Below the pieces are notes generated by a model that saw only the letters and a list, made by a program, of their open reading frames with translations, did not search any database and was not told the DNA's origin. Below, in pieces: positions 16,210 through 25,869 of a stretch of 64,000 nt of DNA. The position numbers and the translations under genes are program-made. The DNA is from Mycolicibacterium aurum (lineage in GTDB: Bacteria > Actinomycetota > Actinomycetes > Mycobacteriales > Mycobacteriaceae): positions 1,674,001-1,738,000 of the forward strand of contig NZ_LR134356.1 of assembly GCF_900637195.1 (NCBI RefSeq), read 5' to 3'. Each line of letters starts with the position of its first letter. Position 1 is the stretch's first letter.

Positions 16210-16860
16210 ATGAAGACGATCAGTCGGGTGCTGGTGGCGATGGTGGCGTCCGTCGCGGCTCTGTTCGTGAGCGCGGGCACCTCGCATGCGGGGCTGGACA
16301 ATGAGCTGAGTGTGGTGGACGGCCAGGGCCGCACGCTGACGGTTCAGCAGTGGGACACCTTCCTCAATGGTGTGTTCCCGCTCGATCGCAACCGGCTGAC
16401 CCGCGAGTGGTTCCACTCCGGCAAGGCGACCTACATCGTGGCCGGTGAGGGTGCCGACGATTTCGAGGGCACGCTGGAGCTGGGTTACCAGGTGGGCTTC
16501 CCGTGGTCGCTGGGTGTGGGCATCAACTTCAGCTACACCACTCCCAACATCGCCTACGACGGTTTCGCCTTCGACAACAGTTTTGTCGACCCCGACCTGG
16601 GCTTCCTCGACACCATCGTGACGCCGCCGCTGTTCCCCGGTGTCTCGATCTCGGCGGACCTGGGTAACGGTCCCGGTATCCAGGAAGTCGCGACCTTCTC
16701 GGTGGACGTGGCCGGCCCGGGTGGTTCGGTGGTCGTGTCCAACGCCCACGGCACCGTGACCGGTGCTGCCGGTGGTGTGCTGCTGCGTCCGTTCGCCCGG
16801 TTGATCTCCTCGACCGGCGACAGCGTCAGCACCTACGGCGCCCCGTGGAACATGAACTGA
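16210..16860 (+). CDS. MspA-family octameric porin (copy 1)
   Basis: 216 aa; AGGGGAAAC just before the ATG sets the start. The signal peptide is residues 1-27 (cleavage TSHA before GLDNE) and the mature protein has 189 residues, against 184 for MspA. MspA hallmarks are QQWDTFLNGVFPLDRNRLT, the glycine-rich beta strands and C-terminal GAPWNMN. At the pore constriction mature Asp90 is kept, but the position of MspA Asp91 is Gly and that of Asp93 is Ala (NIAYDGFA), followed by a longer loop. In the octamer this would remove at least one ring of eight negative charges. It is divergent from a two-component system and 81 bases ahead of the acyl-CoA dehydrogenase operon. It is near-identical to the copy at 55014. 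Confidence 0.97.
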   Translation: MKTISRVLVAMVASVAALFVSAGTSHAGLDNELSVVDGQGRTLTVQQWDTFLNGVFPLDRNRLTREWFHSGKATYIVAGEGADDFEGTLELGYQVGFPWSLGVGINFSYTTPNIAYDGFAFDNSFVDPDLGFLDTIVTPPLFPGVSISADLGNGPGIQEVATFSVDVAGPGGSVVVSNAHGTVTGAAGGVLLRPFARLISSTGDSVSTYGAPWNMN

Positions 16861-16941
16861 GACAACGCCCATGCGCAGCGTGCAATCTCTTTCTTTTCGA
16901 AACAGTCCCCGGGGCGGCATCGGCAGCTAGGCTGACCGCTC

Positions 16942-18120
16942 GTGGATGTCGGCTTGGACGCAACGCAACGCGCCTGGGTGGACGAAGTGCGAGCATTCCT
17001 GCGCGAGAACGTGACACCTGCGCTGGAGGCGGAGTACGCCGAACATGGCCTGGAGTGCCTCGGCGGTGAGGTCTCGGCGTTCCGGCGCAAGGTGGGCGAG
17101 AAGGGCTGGTTCGGCCTGTCCTGGCCGAAGGAGCACGGTGGCCTGGGACTCGGCGCCGTGCACCAGCACCTGCTGATGCGCGAATTCGAGTACCGGGGCG
17201 TTCCCGGGCCGGACCTGACCGTGACGTCGGTGGCGCCGATGATCATGCGGCACGGTACCGACCAGAACAAGCGGGAGTTCCTACCTCCGATCGCGCGCGG
17301 CGAATTGATCTGTGCGGTCGGCTATTCCGAGCCGGAAGCGGGAACCGATCTCGCCGGCCTGCGCACCCGCGCCGTACGTGAGGGTGACGAATGGGTGATC
17401 AACGGGTCGAAGATCTGGAACAGCGGCGCGCAGCGCTCTACCCACGAATGGCTCTGTGTGCGCACCGATCCCGATGCGCGACGGCATCGCGGGATCTCGG
17501 TGATCATCGTGCCGCTCACCTGCCCCGGGATAGAGATCCGGCCACTGACTGCCTGGTCCGGCTACCGCACCAACGAGGTGTTCTTCCGCGACGTCCGCGT
17601 TCCCGCGACGAATCTGATCGGTGAGCAGAACCGCGGGTGGACCTATATCACCGGCGCCCTCGACCTCGAGCGCGGTGCGCTGACGAATGCCGGTGACCTA
17701 CGGCGCGCGCTCGACGAGCTGCAGCGGTTGGCGCGACTACCTCGGCGGGACGGTTCGATCCCGCTCGACACCCCGTCTTTCGCACGGCGGCTCACGCAGG
17801 CCGAGGCCGACGTCGACGCGGCGACGCTGATGGGGCTGGAGGCTGCCTCGTTGCTGGACACGGGCGTCATCCCCACCGTGGAGGTGAGCGTCGAGAAGAT
17901 CTTCACCAGCGAACTTCGGCAGCGGATCGCCGATCTGGCCATCGACCTGCTGGGACCCGACGGCCTGCTGGCCCATCGCACGGACGGCGCTCCGGCCGGC
18001 GGGGTGTTCGAGCGCCTCTATCGCGCCGCACCGCTGATGAGGTTCGGCGGCGGAGCCAACGAGGTTCTGCGGGACGTCATCGCCCAGCGCGGCCACGGCA
18101 TGCCGTCCTACGGACGTTGA
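16942..18120 (+). CDS. Acyl-CoA dehydrogenase, FadE29/ChsE2-like
   Basis: 392 aa with a GTG start, first gene of a six-gene operon. Full ACAD fold: N-terminal helices, SEPEAGTDLAGLRTRA (FAD/substrate motif), a middle beta domain (VINGSKIWNSGAQ), and a C-terminal four-helix domain ending FGGGANEVLRD. The length matches mycobacterial FadE29 (about 387 aa). In cholesterol catabolism FadE28 and FadE29 form an alpha2beta2 heterotetramer that desaturates a three-carbon steroid side chain. The adjacent shorter ACAD would be the partner. TTTCGAAA at 16895-16902 is a small palindrome in the 81-base leader. Assignment to steroid substrates rests on operon context and the nearby CYP125. Confidence 0.92.
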   Translation: MDVGLDATQRAWVDEVRAFLRENVTPALEAEYAEHGLECLGGEVSAFRRKVGEKGWFGLSWPKEHGGLGLGAVHQHLLMREFEYRGVPGPDLTVTSVAPMIMRHGTDQNKREFLPPIARGELICAVGYSEPEAGTDLAGLRTRAVREGDEWVINGSKIWNSGAQRSTHEWLCVRTDPDARRHRGISVIIVPLTCPGIEIRPLTAWSGYRTNEVFFRDVRVPATNLIGEQNRGWTYITGALDLERGALTNAGDLRRALDELQRLARLPRRDGSIPLDTPSFARRLTQAEADVDAATLMGLEAASLLDTGVIPTVEVSVEKIFTSELRQRIADLAIDLLGPDGLLAHRTDGAPAGGVFERLYRAAPLMRFGGGANEVLRDVIAQRGHGMPSYGR

Positions 18121-18133
18121 CGAGGAGCCGGAC

Positions 18134-19210
18134 ATGCGACTGCTACTCGGTGACGACGAACGAGAGTTCACGTCCATGCTGCGGCGTGTGCTGTCGGCGG
18201 GGCCGGCCGCACCGTCGCTGTGGAGTGCGCTGGCGAAAGCGGGCGTGCTGGGACTCACGCTGCCGCACGAGTACGGCGGTTCCGGCGGAACCCTCACAGA
18301 CCTCGGCGCCTTCTGTGTGGAGGCCGGGCGCGGTCTGTGCCCCACCCTCGTGCACAGCACCATCCAGGCAGGACTCGCGCTGCACGCGCTGGGCAACGAT
18401 GCGCAGCGCGGCGCCCTGCTCCCCGGATTGGCTTCCGGAAAGTGCAGTGCCGTAACGGCTTTGTGGTCACCGGTGGACGCCGGGGACGTGACGCCCGCGC
18501 TGAGGGCGACACGGGTGGACGACGCCTGGCTGCTCAACGGTCGGGTCGACTTCGTGCTCGACGCTCCGTGCGCCGACTACGTCGTCACGTCCGGGATGGA
18601 CACGGCCACCGGACGGACGCTGGTATTCGTCGTTCCCATCGAAGCGGATTCGCTGCGCGCCGAACCATTGACGATCATGGGGGGCCAGGCCGCAGCCCGC
18701 CTGTGCTTCGACGACGTGGCGATTGCGGACGGACACAGGGTGCTCGGCGCCGACGGGGGAGTCGCCGACGGGCAGCTACGCCGGATCGCCGATACCGCGA
18801 CGGCGTTGTGGTGTCTGGACCTCGTCGGGGTGGGTGAGGCGGCACTGCAGCGGACCGTCGATCACACGGTGATGCGCGAGCAGTTCGGCAGGCCGATCGC
18901 GTCGTTTCAAGCGGCCCAGCACCTGGTGGCCAACATCCACATCGCCCTGTCCGCCGCCCGGCTGGCCGCGTGGGCCGCGGTGTCGGTGCTGGAGAGTGGA
19001 GTCGACGGGAGGCGGCAGTGCGCCGTCGCCCGCATGCATGCCGCCACCGCCGCCAAACTGGCCACCCTCGATGCGCACCAATTGCACGGCGGCATCGGCT
19101 ATGTCGTCGACACCGATCTGCACCGGTACTCCGAGCGGGCCCGGGTGCTCTCGACCTTCGGCGGCGGCGCGGACGTGGCGGCGACGTGGCTTCAGGAGAC
19201 GGATTCATGA
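18134..19210 (+). CDS. Acyl-CoA dehydrogenase, FadE28/ChsE1-like partner
   Basis: 358 aa, starting 13 bases after the previous stop. It is shorter than a catalytic ACAD, and the usual (T/S)EPxAGSD motif is degenerate (WSPVDAGDVT), as expected for the partner subunit of a heterotetrameric steroid ACAD. The C-terminal domain is kept (MREQFGRPIASFQAAQH, LHGGIGYVVDTDLHRYS). The likely role is to contribute FAD- and CoA-binding surface to the subunit encoded just upstream, introducing a 2,3-double bond in a short side-chain acyl-CoA. It overlaps the next gene by 4 bases (ATGA). Confidence 0.88.
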   Translation: MRLLLGDDEREFTSMLRRVLSAGPAAPSLWSALAKAGVLGLTLPHEYGGSGGTLTDLGAFCVEAGRGLCPTLVHSTIQAGLALHALGNDAQRGALLPGLASGKCSAVTALWSPVDAGDVTPALRATRVDDAWLLNGRVDFVLDAPCADYVVTSGMDTATGRTLVFVVPIEADSLRAEPLTIMGGQAAARLCFDDVAIADGHRVLGADGGVADGQLRRIADTATALWCLDLVGVGEAALQRTVDHTVMREQFGRPIASFQAAQHLVANIHIALSAARLAAWAAVSVLESGVDGRRQCAVARMHAATAAKLATLDAHQLHGGIGYVVDTDLHRYSERARVLSTFGGGADVAATWLQETDS

Positions 19211-19707
19211 CGGACGAGGGCCTGATCGACGCGGAATCGGCGGCCCGGGTGGGTACCGTCGCGGCCCGCGCGACCGGCGACGTACACCGACTGCAGTGGC
19301 AGCGCTGGGCCGCGGCCGTCGGCGACCACAACCCGCTCTGGTTCGATCCCGGATACGCACGCGCACAGGGCTACCGCGACGTGATCTGCCCGCCACTGTT
19401 TCTGCAGTACACCGTGCTGGGTGTTGCGGCGCTGGACAGTCTGCGCCCGGACGGATCGTCGGGAGCGGTCTCCGGCGGACTGGCCTTCCCGCGGGCTCCG
19501 CGCCGCATGGCCGGCGGCGAGTCCACCGTGTTCCACCTGCCCGCCTATCACCGCGACGACGTCGAGATGGTGCGGACCATCGAGTCGATCGTCGAAAAAA
19601 GCGGTCGATCAGGACGATTCGTCCTCGTGACGTGGCACACCGCGTACCGCAACCAGCACGGCGACCTTCTCGCCGAGGCCACCACGTCGATGATCGCCCG
19701 ACCATGA
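19207..19707 (+). CDS. MaoC N-terminal-type hotdog hydratase (ChsH2-like, lacking DUF35)
   Basis: 166 aa from ATG 19207, coupled to the upstream ACAD. The segment RWAAAVGDHNPLWFD followed by GYRDVICPPLFLQ is the FAS1-type dehydratase/MaoC N-terminal hotdog signature. In the steroid hydratase ChsH1-ChsH2 this type of domain is the non-catalytic or substrate-binding half and is fused to a C-terminal DUF35 domain in ChsH2. Here the protein stops after the hotdog and a DUF35 protein is encoded separately at 21435. It probably dimerises with the MaoC protein encoded next to hydrate the 2-enoyl-CoA. Confidence 0.85.
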   Translation: MTDEGLIDAESAARVGTVAARATGDVHRLQWQRWAAAVGDHNPLWFDPGYARAQGYRDVICPPLFLQYTVLGVAALDSLRPDGSSGAVSGGLAFPRAPRRMAGGESTVFHLPAYHRDDVEMVRTIESIVEKSGRSGRFVLVTWHTAYRNQHGDLLAEATTSMIARP

Positions 19708-19781
19708 GGCCCGGCGGGCATGAGCGCTGGGCCCACGCGCGAAGCGCAGGGGACGACCGAGGGAAAGAGGAGGACCCTGGA

Positions 19782-20222
19782 GTGGCCGTGCAGTTGTGCT
19801 ACGAAGACGTCGAACCCGGCGACGAGCTTCCCCCGCTCACCATCACCGTCGTCCAGACGCAGATGTTCTTCTTCAGCGCCGCGACCTACAACGGCCATCG
19901 CATCCACTACGACAAGGACTGGGCCACAACGGTCGAGGGCTACGACGACGTGCTGGTGCAGGGCCCACTGCAGTCCGCCCTGCTCGCCCGCGCTCTCACG
20001 GACTGGATCGGCGGGCGCGGGCGGCTGATCCGCTATGCGGTGCAGAACCGGGCTGTGGCCTATCCGGGCGAGGAACTCACCTTCGGCGGCGTGGTGACGG
20101 CCAAAAGGATGGAGGGCGGGCAGGCCCAGGTCGACGTCGACATCGCGGGGCGACGGGGGGACACCGTGCTGATGCCGGGATCGGCCACCGTCGTGCTCCC
20201 GACCCGCGGCGACCTGCCGTGA
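19782..20222 (+). CDS. MaoC-like enoyl-CoA hydratase (ChsH1-like)
   Basis: 146 aa. GTG at 19782 is chosen because GAGGAGG lies 8 bases upstream; 74 bases separate it from the previous gene. The hotdog motif FSAATYNGHRIHYDKDWA contains the Asn/His dyad region of catalytic MaoC hydratases (hydratase-2 Asp replaced by Asn here). VQGPLQSALLARALTDW follows as in ChsH1-type proteins. The size is close to ChsH1 (about 129 aa). Partner of the preceding hotdog protein in adding water to a side-chain enoyl-CoA. Its stop overlaps the thiolase-like start (GTGA). Confidence 0.87.
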   Translation: MAVQLCYEDVEPGDELPPLTITVVQTQMFFFSAATYNGHRIHYDKDWATTVEGYDDVLVQGPLQSALLARALTDWIGGRGRLIRYAVQNRAVAYPGEELTFGGVVTAKRMEGGQAQVDVDIAGRRGDTVLMPGSATVVLPTRGDLP

Positions 20223-21433
20223 GCTCAGGTCAGGGCGGCCTCCGCGGTCAGGCGGCGATCGTCGGCATCGCGGAGTTGCCCGCGCAGCGCAAGCAGACAC
20301 GTCCCGAACTCTTCACCATCGACCAGTACGCGGCACTTGCGGCGATGGTCATCGACGACGCCGGCCTCGACGGCTCGGTGATCAACGGAATCGTCTGCCA
20401 CGGCATCGCCGAGTCGGACATGTTCGCCCCTGCCACCCTCAGCGAATACCTGGGAATGCCTGTCGATTTCGGCGAACGCGTGGATCTGGGCGGAGCCACC
20501 TCGGCGGGGATGGTGTGGCGTGCCGCGGCGGCGGTGGAGCTGGGCCTCTGCGACGCGGTGCTCGCCCTCGTGCCGGGATCGACGATGGTGCCGCACTCCC
20601 AGCGCAGGCCGCCGGCGCCGCCGGCCTGGTACGGCGCATCGAGCAACAAGTTCGGCTCCCCGCAAGCCGAATACGAGATCCCGTACGGCAACGTCGGCCA
20701 GAACGCCCCCTACGCCCAGATCGCCCAGCGCTATCGCGCGCTCTACGGCTATGACGCCGCCGCACTCGCCAAGATCGCCGTCGACCAGCGCACCAACGCG
20801 TGCGCGCATCCCGACGCGGTGTTCCACGGCGCACCGCTCACCATCGACGACGTCCTGAGCAGCCCGATGATCGCCGATCCCATCCACATGCTCGAGACCG
20901 TCATGCGCGTTCAGGGCGGCGCCGGAGTGCTGATCGCCAACGCCGACCTCGCCGCCCAGGCACGGCATCGCGCGGTGTGGGTGAAGGGCTTCGGCGAGCA
21001 CATCGCCTTCAAGACGCCCACCTACGCGCGCGACATGATGGTCACCCCGGTTGCCCGCTCGTCGGCGAAGGCGTTCGCGATGGCCGGCCTGACCCAGGCC
21101 GACGTCGACGTCGCGTCGATCTACGACTGCTACACCATCACCGTGCTGATGACGCTCGAGGATGCCGGCTTCTGCCCCAAGGGCCAAGGTGCGCGGTGGA
21201 TCAACGATCACGACCTGACATTCGGCGGTGATTTCCCGCTCAACACCGCGGGCGGGCAGCTGTCGTTCGGCCAAGCCGGAATGGCAGGGGGCATGCACCA
21301 CGTCGTCGACGCCGCCCGCCAGGTGATGGGTCGCAGCCTGGCGGCGCAGGTGAGCGGCTGCGACGTCGCCTTCGTCACCGGCACCGGCGGCATCATGAGC
21401 GAGCAGGTGGCCCTCGTGCTGGGAGGAGACTGA
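20219..21433 (+). CDS. Thiolase-fold lipid-transfer protein/aldolase (Ltp2-like)
   Basis: 404 aa from GTG 20219, overlapping the previous stop. The thiolase superfamily fold is evident (DLGGATSAGMVWRAAAAVE, QGGAGVLIAN, YDCYTITVLMTLED, NTAGGQLSFGQAGMAGGMHH), but the N-terminal nucleophilic Cys of true thiolases is absent (GGATSAG). That pattern is known for Ltp2, the retro-aldolase that splits the hydroxylated three-carbon side chain of sterol-CoA into a 17-ketosteroid and propionyl-CoA. Ltp2 needs a DUF35 partner, and a DUF35 gene follows immediately. The role as side-chain aldolase is strongly suggested by order and motif loss; the exact substrate is not known. Confidence 0.88.
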   Translation: MSSGQGGLRGQAAIVGIAELPAQRKQTRPELFTIDQYAALAAMVIDDAGLDGSVINGIVCHGIAESDMFAPATLSEYLGMPVDFGERVDLGGATSAGMVWRAAAAVELGLCDAVLALVPGSTMVPHSQRRPPAPPAWYGASSNKFGSPQAEYEIPYGNVGQNAPYAQIAQRYRALYGYDAAALAKIAVDQRTNACAHPDAVFHGAPLTIDDVLSSPMIADPIHMLETVMRVQGGAGVLIANADLAAQARHRAVWVKGFGEHIAFKTPTYARDMMVTPVARSSAKAFAMAGLTQADVDVASIYDCYTITVLMTLEDAGFCPKGQGARWINDHDLTFGGDFPLNTAGGQLSFGQAGMAGGMHHVVDAARQVMGRSLAAQVSGCDVAFVTGTGGIMSEQVALVLGGD

Positions 21434-21434
21434 C

Positions 21435-21842
21435 GTGACCGAGACGCCACCGCTGCCCGAACCGACCCCGGTGTCCGCGCCGTACTGGGCGGCGCTGACC
21501 GAGCACCGCATCGTGATCCAATACTCCCCGTCGCTGGCCCGGTACGTGTTCTACCCGCGCACCCTGGCTCCCGGCACGCTGGCCGACGATCTGGAGTGGC
21601 GCGAGATCGACGGTGCCGGGACGCTTTTCACCTATACCGTGGCGCGGCGTCCCACCGGACCTCCCTGGGCTGATGTGGTGCCTCAGCTGTTGGCGATCGT
21701 GGAGTGGGACGAGGGACCGCGCGTCAGCACCGAACTCGTGGACGTCGAACCGGATGACATCCGAATCGGCATGCGGGTCACGCCGGTGTTCCACGATGTG
21801 CCCGATACCGGGATCACGCTGCTGCGGTACCGGCCGGCGTGA
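21435..21842 (+). CDS. DUF35 OB-fold protein, probable aldolase partner
   Basis: 135 aa, one base after the thiolase-like gene (GTG start). The DUF35 layout is visible: N-terminal helix (PYWAALTEHRIVIQY), a region that normally holds a Cys4 zinc ribbon, then an OB fold (WREIDGAGTLFTYTVARRP, and EPDDIRIGMRVTPVF). The usual CxxC ribbon ligands are missing: the site reads YSPSLARYVFYPR and the protein has no Cys at all. In igr-type systems this domain is the C-terminal part of ChsH2 and binds Ltp2. Here it is free-standing, the last gene of the operon. Confidence 0.87.
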   Translation: MTETPPLPEPTPVSAPYWAALTEHRIVIQYSPSLARYVFYPRTLAPGTLADDLEWREIDGAGTLFTYTVARRPTGPPWADVVPQLLAIVEWDEGPRVSTELVDVEPDDIRIGMRVTPVFHDVPDTGITLLRYRPA

Positions 21843-21845
21843 ACC

Positions 21846-22466
21846 TCACGTGGTGCGCTTGGGCTTGCGTCTGCGTTTCGCGGCGAGGCGGTCCAACTCG
21901 GCGAGCAGCGTATCCGCGCGCGCGCATTCGTCGGCGTAGTACTGGGCCGACCAGTTGAGCACCGCGACGGGGTAGGCCCATTCCGGCACCGGCGCGGCAC
22001 CCTCGGCGTGATCGAGGGCCAGCACGCGCATGCGTTCGGACTGTGCGCGGTGTGCCAGCACCACTTCCCGCAGCTTGGCCGGATCGGCGGTGTGGCCCAA
22101 CCACGCGCGCAACATGATGCCGTGCTTGAGCACCGCGGGCTCTGGCGCCTCCTCGGTGGTCCATGCGGACACCGCGCGCTCACCTTCGGCGGTGATGCGA
22201 TACACCCGCTTCTCCCGTTCGCCCCGCTTGCGCTGCACGTTCTTGTTCTCGTCCAACCGGGAGGCGACCAGGCCGAGCTCTTCGAGCTTGTGTAGTTCGC
22301 CGTAGATCTGGCTGAACGACGGTGCCCAGTAGAAGAACTTCAGACTCCAGTCCGCCCAGCGCTTCATGTCGAAGCCGGACAACTCCTGACCGAACGACAG
22401 CAAGCCCAGCACTGCGTAGCTGGTGGCCCGCAACCGCGGGCGCGGCTCGGTGTGGTCGTCGGCCAT
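21846..22466 (-). CDS. PadR-family transcriptional regulator
   Basis: 206 aa. N-terminal winged helix (ATSYAVLGLLSFGQELSGFD, then SQIYGELHKLEELGLVASR and the wing KRGEREKRVYRITAEGERAV) followed by the coiled-coil Vir_act_alpha_C region with many Arg/Leu. It is convergent with the igr-like operon and divergent from the esterase operon, with 99 bases of shared promoter DNA containing a good palindrome. It probably represses the esterase-BVMO-SDR-FadD-ADH operon and possibly itself. The ligand is unknown. Confidence 0.93.
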   Translation of the reverse strand: MADDHTEPRPRLRATSYAVLGLLSFGQELSGFDMKRWADWSLKFFYWAPSFSQIYGELHKLEELGLVASRLDENKNVQRKRGEREKRVYRITAEGERAVSAWTTEEAPEPAVLKHGIMLRAWLGHTADPAKLREVVLAHRAQSERMRVLALDHAEGAAPVPEWAYPVAVLNWSAQYYADECARADTLLAELDRLAAKRRRKPKRTT

Positions 22467-22524
22467 GGCGTCACCCTAGATGAGGATCCCCGCAGGGAAG
22501 CCGACATTTCGGCCCGGCCACGTC

Positions 22525-22545
22525 TCTATTTCTGATAGAAACAGA
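22525..22545. promoter_or_regulatory. Palindromic operator candidate between padR and esterase operon
   Basis: TTTCT-GAT-AGAAA (22529-22541) is a perfect 5-3-5 inverted repeat, extended to 22525-22545 with three of four further pairs (TCTA/CAGA). It sits 20 bases before the esterase start and in the only intergenic space of the divergent pair, so it is a likely PadR target. Confidence 0.5.
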
Positions 22546-22565
22546 TCACCACCAGCGAGGAGCCC

Positions 22566-23509
22566 ATGGACGACGGTGTAGCCGCGATGTTGCGGACGCT
22601 CGACGACGCGTTTCCGGCGGTCGAACAGATGTCCGCAGAGGCGGCGCGCGCTGCGGTGGCGGCTCGACGCCAGCCGGTCACCAATGCCGACGATGCCGTG
22701 GCCGAGGACCGCGTTCTCCGGCTCGCGGGCGGACCCGTCGATGCGCGGATCTACCGCCCCCACGGTGCCGCCGACGAGCGCCGTGCCGGTGTGGTGTTCT
22801 GCCACGGCGGTGGATTTGTGCTGTGCGACATCGAGAGCCACGACGGCTTCTGTCGGGCGATGGCTCGGCACACCGATTCTGTCGTGGTGTCCGTGGGTTA
22901 CCGGCGCGCACCCGAGCATCGCGCTCCCGCCGCCGCGGAGGACGCGTACGAGGCATTCACGTGGGCCGTCGCCAGCGCGACGCTGCTCGGTATCGATGCG
23001 CACCGCATCGCGGTCGCCGGCGACAGCGCCGGCGGCAATCTCGCCGCGGTGGTGGCCATCCTGTGCCGGGAACGCGGCACGCCCAGGCCCGCCGGACAGG
23101 TGCTGCTGTATCCGGTGATCGATCCGTCCTGTGACACCGAGAGTCAGCGGAGCAGGGCCACCGGCTGCTTCACCACCAGGGCGGCACTGCAGTGGTACTG
23201 GCACCAATACCTCGGTGGCGACACGGTGCCCGACCCGGCCTACCTCGTCGCGCCCGCGCGCGCCGAGTCGCTGGCCGGCCTGCCCCCGGCGGTCGTGGTG
23301 ACCGCCACCCTCGACCCACTGCACAGTGAAGGGGTCGCCTACGCCGGGCGGCTGCGCGCCGCCGGAACGCCGGTGCTGCACCGCGACTTTCGCGGCCTCT
23401 TCCACGGATTCCTGACCATGATGCCGTTTCCGCCCGCGATCGCCGCCCGCGACCTTCTATGGTCCGACATGCGCGAGCTGTTGAGCGCCGACGCCGCCCG
23501 GGGTGCGTC

Positions 23510-23513
<4 letters not shown>
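22566..23513 (+). CDS. Alpha/beta hydrolase, HSL-family esterase
   Basis: 315 aa. The HSL oxyanion motif HGGGF lies about residues 79-83, the nucleophile motif GDSAGG around 155-160, then a catalytic Asp in TATLDPLHSEG and a His in GLFHGFLTM, giving a complete Ser-Asp-His triad. No signal peptide, so it is cytoplasmic. These enzymes cleave short-chain esters or lactones; downstream of it lies a Baeyer-Villiger monooxygenase, so hydrolysis of the ester it makes is a natural pairing. GCGAGG precedes the ATG. First gene of a five-gene coupled operon; its stop overlaps the BVMO start. Confidence 0.92.
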
Positions 23514-25110
<1,597 letters not shown>

Positions 25111-25114
<4 letters not shown>

Positions 25115-25827
25115 TCCCGTACCGGCTGGACGGCAAGGTCGTCCTTCTCACTGGCGCAGCGCGGGGACAGGGCGCCGCCGAAGCGGAACTGCTCGCCGAG
25201 CTGGGCGCTCAGGTGATCGCCTGCGACGTGCTCGACGCCGACGGTGCCGCGCTCGTGCAGCGGCTGGGTGACCGAGTGCGCTACCACCGTCTCGACGTGA
25301 CGGATCCGCGCGCCTGGGCCTCGGTGGTCGCTGCCGCCGTCGCCGACCACGGGCGCATCGACGCCCTCATCAACAACGCAGGTGTGTACCGCCGGGCGCC
25401 GCTCGCCGACTGGTCAGCGGCGCAGATCCGGGACATGTTGGACGTCAACCTGGTTGGCCCCATTCTGGGAATGCAGACGGTCGCACCGGTAATGCCCCAG
25501 GGCGGGGCGATCGTCAACATCGCGTCCTCTGCGGCGCTGCGAGGATTCGGCGGCGCGCTGCCGTACGCGTCGTCGAAGTGGGGACTCCGCGGCGCCAGTC
25601 GGTCGGCGGCCGTCGAGTTCGCGCCGCGGATCCGGGTCAACTGCGTGATCCCGGGCGCCGTCGACACACCGATGATCGACGCCGACAGCCTCGACTTCTC
25701 CCACCTTGCGGTGCCCAGGGCCGCGTACCCGCAGGAGATCGCGGGGATGGTCGCGTTCCTGATCAGCGACGCCGCCGGCTACTGCACCGGCGCGGAGTTC
25801 GTCGTCGACGGCGGTGCGACGGCATGA
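25111..25827 (+). CDS. Short-chain dehydrogenase/reductase
   Basis: 238 aa from ATG 25111, which overlaps the BVMO stop (ATGA). Classical SDR: TGAARGQG cofactor motif, NNAG at about 90-93, catalytic Ser in ASSAAL and YxxxK in YASSKWG, and PGAVDTPM. The closely related 3-alpha/20-beta-hydroxysteroid dehydrogenase group shares TGAARGQG and the C-terminal VVDGG. It probably interconverts an alcohol and ketone that the adjacent BVMO uses. Cytoplasmic, NAD(P)-dependent. Confidence 0.93.
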
Positions 25828-25869
25828 CGCGAGCTGTGCCCGAAGGGCCGACCACCGAGGAGGCGCCCC

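Noticed and set aside
16861-16941. TTTCGAAA palindrome before the igr-like operon
   Set aside because: Only 8 bases; too short to claim as an operator without conservation. It does not match a KstR site.
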